Origin: Mucilaginibacter ginsenosidivorans
GTDB lineage: Bacteria > Bacteroidota > Bacteroidia > Sphingobacteriales > Sphingobacteriaceae
NCBI RefSeq assembly: GCF_007971025.1
Contig: NZ_CP042436.1
Location: 4,650,001 to 4,714,000, forward strand
Reading direction: 5' to 3'
DNA length: 64,000 nucleotides
The translations under genes and the position numbers were made by a program. This document shows positions 25,996-33,772 of this stretch, in pieces. Every line of letters begins with the position of its first letter. The first letter of the stretch is position 1. A model generated the notes under the pieces. That model did no database searches. It had not been told where the DNA came from and saw only the letters and a list, made by a program, of their open reading frames with translations.

Positions 25996-26630
25996 TGGCG
26001 GGCGGCAATGGTTTCGGTAAGGCGTTGCTTTGATATTTCTATCTGGTTGGCTATATCCTGGCGGCCGGGATTATCGTTCAGCACTTTTTCCAGGTCGGCG
26101 ATAGAAGCCCTGAGAGAGTTTGTTCCTCGAACTTTGTCATAGAACCGGGAGCCGGCCTGTAATTTAAAATCACCGTATTCGCGGTAAGCTATGCCCCTGT
26201 TTTGATAATATTTCGCGTTATTTTGATTGTCTGTCGGGTCGATCGAAATGGCCTTGGTAAAATCTACTATCGCCCCTAAAAGATTTTTCTCCTTATCAGC
26301 ATCCGACATCTGGCTGTCCTTTGCAAAATAACTCTTGGCCCTGGCCCGGTAATAATAGGCCGAAGCATCTGCTGGCTTTAAAGCAATGACACGGGTATAC
26401 GCAGCAATTGATTTTTTATAATTCTCGCTATGATAGTACGAATATCCAAGCATCCAAAGTGCGCTCGAATTTGTTGAATCGATAACACACGACCGCTCCA
26501 AATGACTTACAGCAGCTTTAAAGTCACCGTCGAAAAAAGCCTGCTGCCCCATTTTAAAATAGGCATTTTGGCCATAGACCGCTTGCAATGACGATAGTAC
26601 CAATAAAGACGATATAACCGATAGCCGCAT
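25992..26630 (-). CDS. Exported TPR-repeat protein
   Basis: A 212-residue protein with a signal peptide (cleavage near VYGQ, residue 20) and several tetratricopeptide repeats: YFKMGQQAFFDGDFKAAV, ALWMLGYSYYHSENYKKSI, and AYYYRARAKSYF with spacing of about 34 residues. It is therefore a periplasmic protein-interaction scaffold. The binding partner is unknown. It converges with the lipoprotein gene, sharing 4 nt. A -7 box lies 20 nt before the ATG. Confidence 0.85.
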   Translation of the reverse strand: MRLSVISSLLVLSSLQAVYGQNAYFKMGQQAFFDGDFKAAVSHLERSCVIDSTNSSALWMLGYSYYHSENYKKSIAAYTRVIALKPADASAYYYRARAKSYFAKDSQMSDADKEKNLLGAIVDFTKAISIDPTDNQNNAKYYQNRGIAYREYGDFKLQAGSRFYDKVRGTNSLRASIADLEKVLNDNPGRQDIANQIEISKQRLTETIAARH

Positions 26631-26650
26631 TAGGTGCTTTGAATCTGTAA

Positions 26651-26658
26651 CAAAAATA
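26651..26658 (-). promoter_or_regulatory. -7 box for the TPR gene
   Basis: Minus-strand TATTTTTG, an exact TAnnTTTG match, 20 nt before the ATG at 26630. Confidence 0.45.
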
Positions 26659-26929
26659 ATATACTTTACCTTATGCTTATTAACTTATTTTAATTCAAAA
26701 TATTATGGGTTTAGCTATTTTGTTGAAAAAAAGGCATCCCCCGGTTTAAAAGCCACAATTAATAGTTACTGACTTTTTTTCCATCCCAACTTACCATTCA
26801 TAAACCGCGTAAAAAGGGTATATTCACTATAAGATTAACGTTGTCACAGACTTACCGCTAATAAATAGCTTTTTGATATATCTTGGCACAGGTCTTGAAC
26901 TATAACCATTCGACAGGCAAAACGGTGAT

Positions 26930-26960
26930 TTTGCCCCGATATTTTATTCCTGTACTTTTG
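26930..26960 (+). promoter_or_regulatory. Promoter of lon
   Basis: TTTG at 26930-26933 and TACTTTTG at 26953-26960 are separated by 19 nt. Both elements and the spacing match the housekeeping Bacteroidota promoter. The leader to the ATG at 27002 is about 35 nt. Confidence 0.75.
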
Positions 26961-27001
26961 CAGGCTGACATTATGACGCTACTTAACAGAAAGGGTATTA
27001 G

Positions 27002-29476
27002 ATGAGTTTTGATCCGTTCGATATAAAAAATGCTTTACCAATTATAAATGAAGATTCCGAATTTTTTCCGCTGATGTCATCGGAAGATGAGGAAGAAATG
27101 AATAATGAACAAATGCCCGAGGTGCTTTCCATATTGCCATTGCGCAATACGGTATTATTCCCCGGTGTTGTTATACCGATTACCGTAGGACGGGATAAGT
27201 CGATCAAATTGATACGCGACGCCAATAAAGGCAAGCGTATGATCGGGGTGGTTGCCCAGCAGGATGTAGCTATTGAGGACCCAACTTTTAGCCAGCTTAA
27301 CCAGGTAGGAACTGTGGCGTTGATCATTAAGATGCTGCAAATGCCCGATGGTAATACTACTGTTATCCTGCAGGGTAAAAAACGCTTCATTCTGAAAGAA
27401 GAAGTGCAAAGCGAGCCGTATATCAAAGCAACTGTAGAGACCTTCAAAGAAATAAAGCCAAAGGAAGATAAAGAATTTAAAGCCATGATCTCGTCTATCA
27501 AGGACATGGCCATGAGCATTATCCAGTTATCTCCGAACATTCCAAGCGAAGCCGGTATCGCTATACGTAATATCGAAAGCATTTCATTTTTGATCAATTT
27601 TATATCGTCGAACATGAATGCGGATATGGCCGCCAAACAGCGTATGCTGGAAGTGGCCAACCTGCGCGACAGGGCGAAACTTGTGCTGGAGCACTTAACG
27701 CTCGATCTGCAAATGCTGGAGCTTAAGAACCAGATACAGAGCAAGGTACGTATTGACCTGGATAAGCAACAGCGTGATTATTTCCTGAACCAGCAGCTTA
27801 AAACTATCCAGGAAGAACTTGGCGGCAACAGTCCTGACCTTGAAATAGAAAACCTGCGTTTACGCGCAGCTAAAAAGAAATGGGGAAAAGAGGTTAACGA
27901 TCATTTTAATAAAGAACTGGAGAAACTGGTGCGCACCAATCCGGCGGCGGCAGATTATTCGGTACAGATCAATTACCTCGAATTATTGCTCGATCTGCCC
28001 TGGAATGAGTTCACAAAAGACAACTTTGATCTTAAACGCGCCCAAAAAGTGCTGGATAAAGACCATTTCGGGCTCGATAAAGTCAAACAACGCATCATCG
28101 AATATCTTGCCGTGCTGAAATTAAAGCACAACATGAAAGCCCCCATCCTTTGTTTGGTCGGCCCGCCGGGAGTTGGTAAAACTTCCCTTGGCAAATCTAT
28201 AGCAAGGGCACTGGGCCGCCGGTACGTACGGATGGCTTTGGGTGGTATACGCGATGAGGCTGAGATAAGGGGACACCGCAAAACCTACATTGGCGCTATG
28301 CCGGGACGTATTATACAAGCTATCAAAAAGGCAGGCGCAGCTAACCCGGTATTCATACTGGACGAGATAGATAAGGTAGGAAACGACTTCAGGGGCGACC
28401 CGTCGTCAGCCTTGCTTGAAGTGCTCGACCCCGAGCAGAACAGCACCTTTTACGATCATTATGTTGAAGTTGATTTTGACCTGTCGAACGTGATGTTCAT
28501 CGCGACAGCAAATTCATTGAGCTCTATCCAGCCCGCATTGCTCGACCGAATGGAGATCATTGACGTAAGCGGTTATACCATTGAGGAAAAGATAGAGATC
28601 GCCAAACAGCACCTGGTGCCAAAACAGCGTGAGGCACATGGATTGAAGCCTAAAGACATCACCATCAAAAATGATGTGCTTGAAAAACTGATAGAGGACT
28701 ATACCCGTGAATCGGGCGTGCGTTCGTTAGAGAAAAAGATAGGCTCGGTGGTGCGTGGTGTTGCCAAAACCATTGCCATGGGCGATGTGCATACTCCGCT
28801 GGTTAATAAAAAGGAGTTGGAGAAAATACTTGGGGCACCAATTTTCGACAAGGACCTGTACGAAGGCAATGATGTCGCCGGCGTAGTAACCGGGTTAGCC
28901 TGGACACAGGTTGGCGGCGATATATTGTTTATTGAAGCAAGCCTTAGCCCCGGTAAAGGCCGTTTGACCATGACGGGCAGCCTTGGCGATGTAATGAAGG
29001 AATCTACTTCGATCGCATTGGCATACCTTAGGGCACATGCTAAAGATTTTAATATCGACTATAAGTTGTTCGACCAGTGGGACGTACATGTTCACGTTCC
29101 TGCAGGTGCAACGCCGAAGGATGGGCCCTCAGCGGGTATCACCATGCTTACGGCGCTTACCTCGGCCTTCACCCAACGCAAGGTAAAGCCACACCTGGCC
29201 ATGACGGGTGAAATAACGCTGCGCGGGCGTGTATTGCCTGTGGGCGGTATAAAGGAAAAAATACTGGCCGCCAAACGGGCAAATATAAAAGAGATCATTC
29301 TTTGCAAGTCGAACCGGAAAGATATCCTTGAAATAAAAGAAGACTACATAAAGGACCTGCAATTTCACTATGTAACCGATATGCGCGAGGTGATAGGCCT
29401 GGCCCTGCTCGACGAAAAAGTTGCTAATCCATTGGACCTCACGGTGAAAGATGAATTAAAACCTGTAATGAACTGA
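27002..29476 (+). CDS. lon: ATP-dependent Lon protease
   Basis: An 824-residue cytoplasmic AAA+ serine protease that degrades misfolded and regulatory proteins. The N-terminal substrate domain spans about residues 35-240. Walker A GPPGVGKTS lies near 386 and Walker B FILDEIDKVGND near 450. The proteolytic dyad is Ser710 in DGPSAGIT and Lys753 in GGIKEKILAAK, 43 residues apart as in the E. coli enzyme. The extra acidic N-terminus of about 30 residues is common in this phylum. It has its own promoter and a strong terminator, so it is a single-gene unit. Confidence 0.98.
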   Translation: MSFDPFDIKNALPIINEDSEFFPLMSSEDEEEMNNEQMPEVLSILPLRNTVLFPGVVIPITVGRDKSIKLIRDANKGKRMIGVVAQQDVAIEDPTFSQLNQVGTVALIIKMLQMPDGNTTVILQGKKRFILKEEVQSEPYIKATVETFKEIKPKEDKEFKAMISSIKDMAMSIIQLSPNIPSEAGIAIRNIESISFLINFISSNMNADMAAKQRMLEVANLRDRAKLVLEHLTLDLQMLELKNQIQSKVRIDLDKQQRDYFLNQQLKTIQEELGGNSPDLEIENLRLRAAKKKWGKEVNDHFNKELEKLVRTNPAAADYSVQINYLELLLDLPWNEFTKDNFDLKRAQKVLDKDHFGLDKVKQRIIEYLAVLKLKHNMKAPILCLVGPPGVGKTSLGKSIARALGRRYVRMALGGIRDEAEIRGHRKTYIGAMPGRIIQAIKKAGAANPVFILDEIDKVGNDFRGDPSSALLEVLDPEQNSTFYDHYVEVDFDLSNVMFIATANSLSSIQPALLDRMEIIDVSGYTIEEKIEIAKQHLVPKQREAHGLKPKDITIKNDVLEKLIEDYTRESGVRSLEKKIGSVVRGVAKTIAMGDVHTPLVNKKELEKILGAPIFDKDLYEGNDVAGVVTGLAWTQVGGDILFIEASLSPGKGRLTMTGSLGDVMKESTSIALAYLRAHAKDFNIDYKLFDQWDVHVHVPAGATPKDGPSAGITMLTALTSAFTQRKVKPHLAMTGEITLRGRVLPVGGIKEKILAAKRANIKEIILCKSNRKDILEIKEDYIKDLQFHYVTDMREVIGLALLDEKVANPLDLTVKDELKPVMN

Positions 29477-29509
29477 TACAGAACGCCTCATATTTTGTCA
29501 TTTTTTTAG

Positions 29510-29547
29510 GAATATCCCTGTTAAAAAACAGGGATATTCTTTTTTTA
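29510..29547 (+). terminator. Rho-independent terminator after lon
   Basis: A 13-bp stem (GAATATCCCTGTT and its complement) with an AAAA loop is followed by eight T residues. Very strong. Confidence 0.95.
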
Positions 29548-29634
29548 TACCCTTTTTGCCCGAAACTTTTTAGTTAACACTATCGTAATACGCCGTAGCT
29601 AAACTAATTAGTGGATACAATTAAACTGAATATA

Positions 29635-30960
29635 ATGAATCATCTGTTTACTTTTAAAGCCAGGATCGCCTTATTTGCTCTGCTGCTTAGCTACATAGGG
29701 TCGAAAGCTCAAACCACCCCGGATACCGTGAAGAGTAGCTCCCCGGCAATGAATATAGATACTTCACTTGCGAAAAAAGCATCGAGCTCCCAATTGATAA
29801 AAACGGATACCACGCTTGTTATACGGGCCGGCGCTACGATCATGAAAAAAGCAGATACAACTATGGTGATCGACCCGGACGGCTCTCTTGCTAAAAAGTT
29901 CAACGAGATGGTTGCGGCAAAAGAAAAGGCCGACCTGGAGAAAAGTCAATCGAACGCCGCTCCTGTAAAAGCTGATTCATCGTCGGTACAAAAAACCGAT
30001 GCGCCTATTGTTGCAAAACAGGATAACACTGCCGTGAAGACAGATAACAGCCCGGCAGCAAATGCTGTTGCGGTGGTTCCGGTCCCATCTCCCGAAACAG
30101 CAACGCAAATGCGGGGAACTGCTCCGCCACCGAATACTTATCAGCAGGTGCGCTCGGCTACCAACCCACTTGAAACACATCCGGCAGGTACGGACGAACA
30201 GCAGGCGGCGGTACAACAACAGCCATCAGACAACGCACAGTCTTTGACTCAGCAACAAGCGAGCACGGATAATGGTCAGGCTGCAACTCAGCAACAGGCA
30301 GCTACCAATAATGCACAGGCTGCAACTCAGCAAAAAGCGTCCACAGACAACGCACAGTCTGCTACTCAGCAACAGGTAAATGCGCCGGTTGATTCTTCGA
30401 AAAAAGTTGATTCGGCTATGGTTGCAAAAGTTGACACAACGATAAAAAAAGATACCACGATAAAGAAATCAGACAGCACCATGATGGCGAAATCAGACAC
30501 CAGCATGATGATAACCGATACTTCGGCCGTACAACATGTTAAGGCTGTAAACGCTTACCTCGAAGTTGGCGGACCGGGCCTTGCCATATCGGGCAACTAC
30601 GACGCACGTTTCAAAAAGGAGCGTAACGGCTGGGGTTACCGGATAGGTGCAGGTTACTTTGCCTCGGGAGGTAATACGGTATTCACGGTTCCCTTCCAGA
30701 TAAACTACCTGTATGGCGAACACGCGGCATTGGTAGAACTGGGTGCGGGAACAACGTTCCTGAATTCCACAGGCACCAACGTTGGCAACAGCAAGTGGGA
30801 ATTTGACAAGGTAACAGGCTTTATAGCAACGGCTACCATAGGCTTCCGTTACCAGCCCGAACATAAAGGGCTAAACTTCAGGATTGCATTTGTGCCGATC
30901 CTTTACGACGAGGGCCTTATAGCCGCAGGTGGTGTTAGCATAGGATATACGTTTAAATAA
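29635..30960 (+). CDS. Exported low-complexity linker protein with C-terminal beta-barrel-like domain
   Basis: A 441-residue protein with a signal peptide (ALFALLLSYIGSKAQ). Residues about 30-300 are low-complexity, full of D-T and K-A-D pairs, and contain four 13-residue Gln/Ala-rich repeats at residues 197-247. Residues about 302-441 alternate polar and hydrophobic positions (AYLEVGGPGLAISGNYDARF, GWGYRIGAGYFASGG, GFRYQPEHKGLNFRIAF) and end in GVSIGYTFK, a typical outer-membrane beta-barrel C-terminus. The ATG at 29635 is preferred over the GTG at 29611 because it gives a compact signal peptide. I do not recognise a named family. The layout recalls the sigma-linked protein at 1898-3394, but with a cleavable signal instead of an anchor. 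Confidence 0.8.
   Translation: MNHLFTFKARIALFALLLSYIGSKAQTTPDTVKSSSPAMNIDTSLAKKASSSQLIKTDTTLVIRAGATIMKKADTTMVIDPDGSLAKKFNEMVAAKEKADLEKSQSNAAPVKADSSSVQKTDAPIVAKQDNTAVKTDNSPAANAVAVVPVPSPETATQMRGTAPPPNTYQQVRSATNPLETHPAGTDEQQAAVQQQPSDNAQSLTQQQASTDNGQAATQQQAATNNAQAATQQKASTDNAQSATQQQVNAPVDSSKKVDSAMVAKVDTTIKKDTTIKKSDSTMMAKSDTSMMITDTSAVQHVKAVNAYLEVGGPGLAISGNYDARFKKERNGWGYRIGAGYFASGGNTVFTVPFQINYLYGEHAALVELGAGTTFLNSTGTNVGNSKWEFDKVTGFIATATIGFRYQPEHKGLNFRIAFVPILYDEGLIAAGGVSIGYTFK
30223..30375 (+). repeat. In-frame 39-bp tandem repeat (four copies)
   Basis: Four copies of a 13-codon unit, of the form S-T-D-N-A-Q-S/A-A-T-Q-Q-Q-A, lie in frame within the low-complexity linker. Copies differ by a few substitutions. 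The period being a multiple of three allows length change without frameshift. Confidence 0.85.
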
Positions 30961-30980
30961 AAAAGATAAGATTTAGTTTA

Positions 30981-31008
30981 AAAAGCCCCGATAATACCGG
31001 GGCTTTTT
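30981..31008 (+). terminator. Rho-independent terminator
   Basis: AAAAGCCCCG pairs with CGGGGCTTTT across a short ATAATAC loop, ending in TTTTT. It lies 20 nt after the stop codon at 30960. Confidence 0.92.
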
Positions 31009-31041
31009 CTATTTTAGGCCTTATTTCATCCTAAAAACCTG

Positions 31042-32013
31042 ATGAACTACAAGATATTTTCCCTCCTGGTATTCCTCGCCTGCTGCAGCACAGCATTCGC
31101 GCAAACCCATAGCAACGAGATTGGCGCCCAAAGCGATAATGATTCCTATCTGTTCCAGGGATCTGACAGGTATTACACCGATGGCATTTTCATTTATTAC
31201 CGGCATGCCCTAAAGGTTGATGGGAAATCAAACCTCCAAAACAAAGTGCTGGGTTTTGAAACGGGGCAGAAGATATTCAACCCGCAAACGGGCAGCATTT
31301 CGATCAATGGCATGCCCGATGACCCACGTTATATCGACCGGCCGTTTGCAGGCTACTTATATGTTGGTTCCACGCTTAATTTGTTATACAAAAACGAAAG
31401 CAACCTAAAATTAGGCGCCCAAATAGGCATAGTGGGACCTGGAGCGAAGGGCAAGGGGATACAGGATTTTGTGCATGACAACTTTGGTTTTTATCATCCC
31501 AGCGGCTGGGAATACCAAATTGACAATAACCTGGAGCTAAACCTGTCAGCCGAATATAACCGTTTGCTGGCCCGCACATCATCGTTCGACGTCAGTTTAA
31601 CAAGCTATGCTAATCTTGGCAATGGGTTTACCGGGGCCGGGGTTGGCCCGTTGTTCCGCCTGGGCAGTTTCAACCAATTATTTAATTCGGTAAGCACGCA
31701 GAGTACGGCTATCAAATCCAGGGGCTTCACCCCCTTAAACCAGCACGAACTTTTCTTTTACTACAAACCTCAATTAAATGTAGTACTTTACGACGCCACG
31801 GTACAGGGCAGCCTTTTCGGTACCCGCAGCGCGAGCAGTATAGAAGTGACACAAAATATTGAACGCCTGATGTTCTCCAATCAATTTGGCGTGGGGTATT
31901 CGGGTAAACGTTTTGTGCTTGATGTCGCCGCTATTTTCCACACAAAAGACGTAAAAGAGATGGTAAAATCACATCAATGGGGATCGGCGACACTACTGTA
32001 CCGCTTTAATTAA
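31042..32013 (+). CDS. lpxR: LpxR-like lipid A 3'-O-deacylase family protein
   Basis: A 323-residue outer-membrane beta-barrel of the LpxR (DUF2219) family, which removes the 3'-acyloxyacyl chain of lipid A in a calcium-dependent way in Salmonella and Helicobacter. The signal peptide ends at FAQ (residue 21). The N-terminal family motif is IGAQSDNDSYL followed by DRYYTDGIFIYY, carrying the Asn, Asp and Thr catalytic-site residues. A conserved-looking His/Glu pair is in FYHPSGWEYQ. The C-terminal strand is SATLLYRFN. Activity is inferred from family. It converges with arfB with a 4-nt overlap. Confidence 0.88.
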   Translation: MNYKIFSLLVFLACCSTAFAQTHSNEIGAQSDNDSYLFQGSDRYYTDGIFIYYRHALKVDGKSNLQNKVLGFETGQKIFNPQTGSISINGMPDDPRYIDRPFAGYLYVGSTLNLLYKNESNLKLGAQIGIVGPGAKGKGIQDFVHDNFGFYHPSGWEYQIDNNLELNLSAEYNRLLARTSSFDVSLTSYANLGNGFTGAGVGPLFRLGSFNQLFNSVSTQSTAIKSRGFTPLNQHELFFYYKPQLNVVLYDATVQGSLFGTRSASSIEVTQNIERLMFSNQFGVGYSGKRFVLDVAAIFHTKDVKEMVKSHQWGSATLLYRFN

Positions 32014-32420
32014 TCGTCAAAACTCTTTTTCCTTGCAGCTTTCTTGGCCGACTGTTGCCTTTTATTCCCGAGCCGGGCAGCTATCATGGCTTTGGTCGGT
32101 TTTGTTGCTTTACGTTTTTTGGGTTGATGTAATGCCTTCGTCAATATCAGTACCAGCTTTTCGATGGCCCTTTCTTTATTTAAATACTGGCTCCGCTCCT
32201 CTTCGCTCATTACCTGCAAATATCCATCGCGATTTAGTCTCGACTGAAGTTTTTCCGTTAGCCGTTGTTTTTCTTCGTCCGAAAACAACAACGATCGCTC
32301 TATATCAAACAGCAACTCGACCTTCGTAGATACTTTGTTTACATTTTGCCCGCCCTTGCCCCCGCTCCGCGATGTTTTGTAAATAACCTCCTTTTGCAGG
32401 TCAGTCTTAGAAAAATTCAT
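32010..32420 (-). CDS. arfB: Alternative ribosome-rescue factor ArfB (peptidyl-tRNA hydrolase, GGQ type)
   Basis: A 136-residue codon-independent peptide release factor that frees stalled ribosomes. The catalytic motif GGKGGQNVNKVSTKV is near residues 18-32. The C-terminal tail is strongly basic (KKRKATKPTKAMIAARLGNKRQQ), as needed to enter the empty mRNA channel. The ATG at 32420 is chosen over a TTG two codons upstream. It converges with lpxR, and the two stop codons overlap. Confidence 0.95.
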   Translation of the reverse strand: MNFSKTDLQKEVIYKTSRSGGKGGQNVNKVSTKVELLFDIERSLLFSDEEKQRLTEKLQSRLNRDGYLQVMSEEERSQYLNKERAIEKLVLILTKALHQPKKRKATKPTKAMIAARLGNKRQQSAKKAARKKSFDD

Positions 32421-32434
32421 GGCCAAATTTACAA

Positions 32435-32518
32435 TTAGTTGATTGAGTTGGATTAAGTTGATTTGTAGAAATCGGAAAACTTAATCAACCACTTAACTGA
32501 TTCCACCTAATCAACTGA
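32435..32518. repeat. Degenerate AGTTGATT repeats in inverted arrangement
   Basis: Several copies of TTGATT/AGTTGA lie in the first half and their complements AATCAA/TCAACT in the second half, so the single strand can fold back imperfectly. It fills the space between arfB and cmk (126 nt) and contains no coding frame. Confidence 0.6.
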
Positions 32519-32546
32519 AAACATATTTTGTTACCTTAGCACTCCG

Positions 32547-33227
32547 ATGAGCAGTAACATTGTAATAGCTATCGACGGCTATTCTTCATGCGGGAAGAGC
32601 ACATTAGCGAAGGCATTAGCCCAAAAGCTTCATTTTATTTACGTTGATAGCGGCGCCATGTACCGGGCGGTGACGCTCTATTTTATCCGTCATCATGTCG
32701 ACCTTCATGATCATCAGCAGGTTGCTGAAGCGCTAAAGAACATCCACCTCAACTTCCATTCGCGCGATTACCAGACGCACATCACGCTGAACGACGAGGA
32801 AGTATCGGAAGAGATCCGGCGGATGCCTGTGTCAGATAATGTGAGCGCTGTAGCGGCACTACGCGAAGTACGCCACGAGATGGTGAAGCAGCAGCAGCGA
32901 ATGGGCCGCTCCAAAAATATCGTGATGGACGGGCGGGACATCGGTACCACCGTTTTCCCCGATGCCCAGCTGAAAATATTTATGACTGCCGACCCCAAGG
33001 TGCGAGCCGAACGAAGATATAAAGAGCTTTACGAAAAGAACCCGGATATAACATTGGAAGAGGTTTTCGAGAACCTGGCCCACCGCGATTACCAGGATAC
33101 TACCCGCGAGGAAAGTCCGCTGATAAGGGCGCAGGATGCCATTATACTTGATAATACCAATATGACGCCCGACCAGCAATTGGATTTCGCGCTAAATAAG
33201 ATCAAGTCGCTGCTTGACCCGGAATAA
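32547..33227 (+). CDS. cmk: Cytidylate kinase
   Basis: A 226-residue enzyme phosphorylating CMP and dCMP with ATP. The P-loop is IDGYSSCGKSTLAKALA near residues 8-24. Other family motifs are YVDSGAMYRAVTLY, the substrate motif VMDGRDIGTTVFPDA, and ADPKVRAERRYKEL. Full length. In this window it converges with the dCMP deaminase gene, 6 nt apart; both act on deoxycytidylate metabolism, though they are not cotranscribed. Confidence 0.97.
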   Translation: MSSNIVIAIDGYSSCGKSTLAKALAQKLHFIYVDSGAMYRAVTLYFIRHHVDLHDHQQVAEALKNIHLNFHSRDYQTHITLNDEEVSEEIRRMPVSDNVSAVAALREVRHEMVKQQQRMGRSKNIVMDGRDIGTTVFPDAQLKIFMTADPKVRAERRYKELYEKNPDITLEEVFENLAHRDYQDTTREESPLIRAQDAIILDNTNMTPDQQLDFALNKIKSLLDPE

Positions 33228-33233
33228 TGGATT

Positions 33234-33689
33234 TCACCCAATAACTTTCTCCGCATTAACACCAAATCGGTTCAGGAAATCGACACCTTCGTCGCTTGGG
33301 AGCCCCTTATATTCGGCGTAAGAGTTTAAAAAGAATACTTGCTTTACCCCGGCCGAAAATATCAGCCTCGCGCATGGCAGGCATGGCGATAAGGTAGTGT
33401 ACAGCGTTGCTCCTTCCAGGTTGGCGCCATTTTTAACGGCATAAAGAATAGCATTCTCTTCGGCGTGCAAGGCAAGCGAGCAACTGCCCCGTGCGTCGCG
33501 CGCGCAGCCGGTTTCGGGCCATTCCTCGTCGCAGTTATGGGTACCCGCCGGCGGACCGTTATAGCCTATAGAAATGATACGGGTGTCCTTAGCTAAAACG
33601 GCACCGACCTGGGCCTTAACGCAATGTGAGCGTTTGGCCAGGTCGGTTGCCAGGTTCATAAAAATATGATCGAAACTTAGTTTGGTCAT
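33234..33689 (-). CDS. dCMP deaminase family protein
   Basis: A 151-residue zinc-dependent deaminase. The catalytic motif is ALHAEENAILYAV, with the His zinc ligand and the proton-shuttle Glu, and the PCxxC ligands appear in TLSPCLPCARLI. An N-terminal His/Cys set (RSHCVKAQVGAVL, HNCDEEWPETGC) fits the dCMP deaminase/ComEB subgroup, which makes dUMP for thymidylate synthesis. Whether it acts on dCMP or another cytidine substrate is inferred from family. Confidence 0.92.
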   Translation of the reverse strand: MTKLSFDHIFMNLATDLAKRSHCVKAQVGAVLAKDTRIISIGYNGPPAGTHNCDEEWPETGCARDARGSCSLALHAEENAILYAVKNGANLEGATLYTTLSPCLPCARLIFSAGVKQVFFLNSYAEYKGLPSDEGVDFLNRFGVNAEKVIG

Positions 33690-33690
33690 G

Positions 33691-33772
33691 GTTAATTAGT
33701 GACTTGTTAATTAGTGATCAGTTGTACATGGTAATACTAATCACAAGTCAACTAATCGCCAATTACATAAAA
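33691..33772. repeat. TTAATTAGTGA-type stuttering repeat, partly inverted
   Basis: TTAATTAGTGACTTG, TTAATTAGTGATCAG and the complementary ACTAATCACAAGTCAACTAATC lie within 80 nt. Located between the dCMP deaminase and sugar transporter genes. No coding frame of its own. Confidence 0.65.

Larger units (their letters stand above)
26631..27001. other. Intergenic region of 371 nt between the TPR gene and lon
   Basis: AT-rich divergent region. It holds a minus-strand -7 box near 26651 for the TPR gene and a strong plus-strand promoter for lon at 26930-26960. I see no coding frame, repeat or RNA gene in the middle 250 nt. Confidence 0.6.

Noticed and set aside
26998..27744. A 248-codon open frame on the minus strand opposite lon
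   Set aside because: Mirror of the lon coding frame with Ser-rich low-information sequence; lon is unmistakable.
30223..30375. Tandem repeat as a CRISPR-like array
   Set aside because: Units are in frame, adjacent and without unique spacers, so it is a protein repeat.
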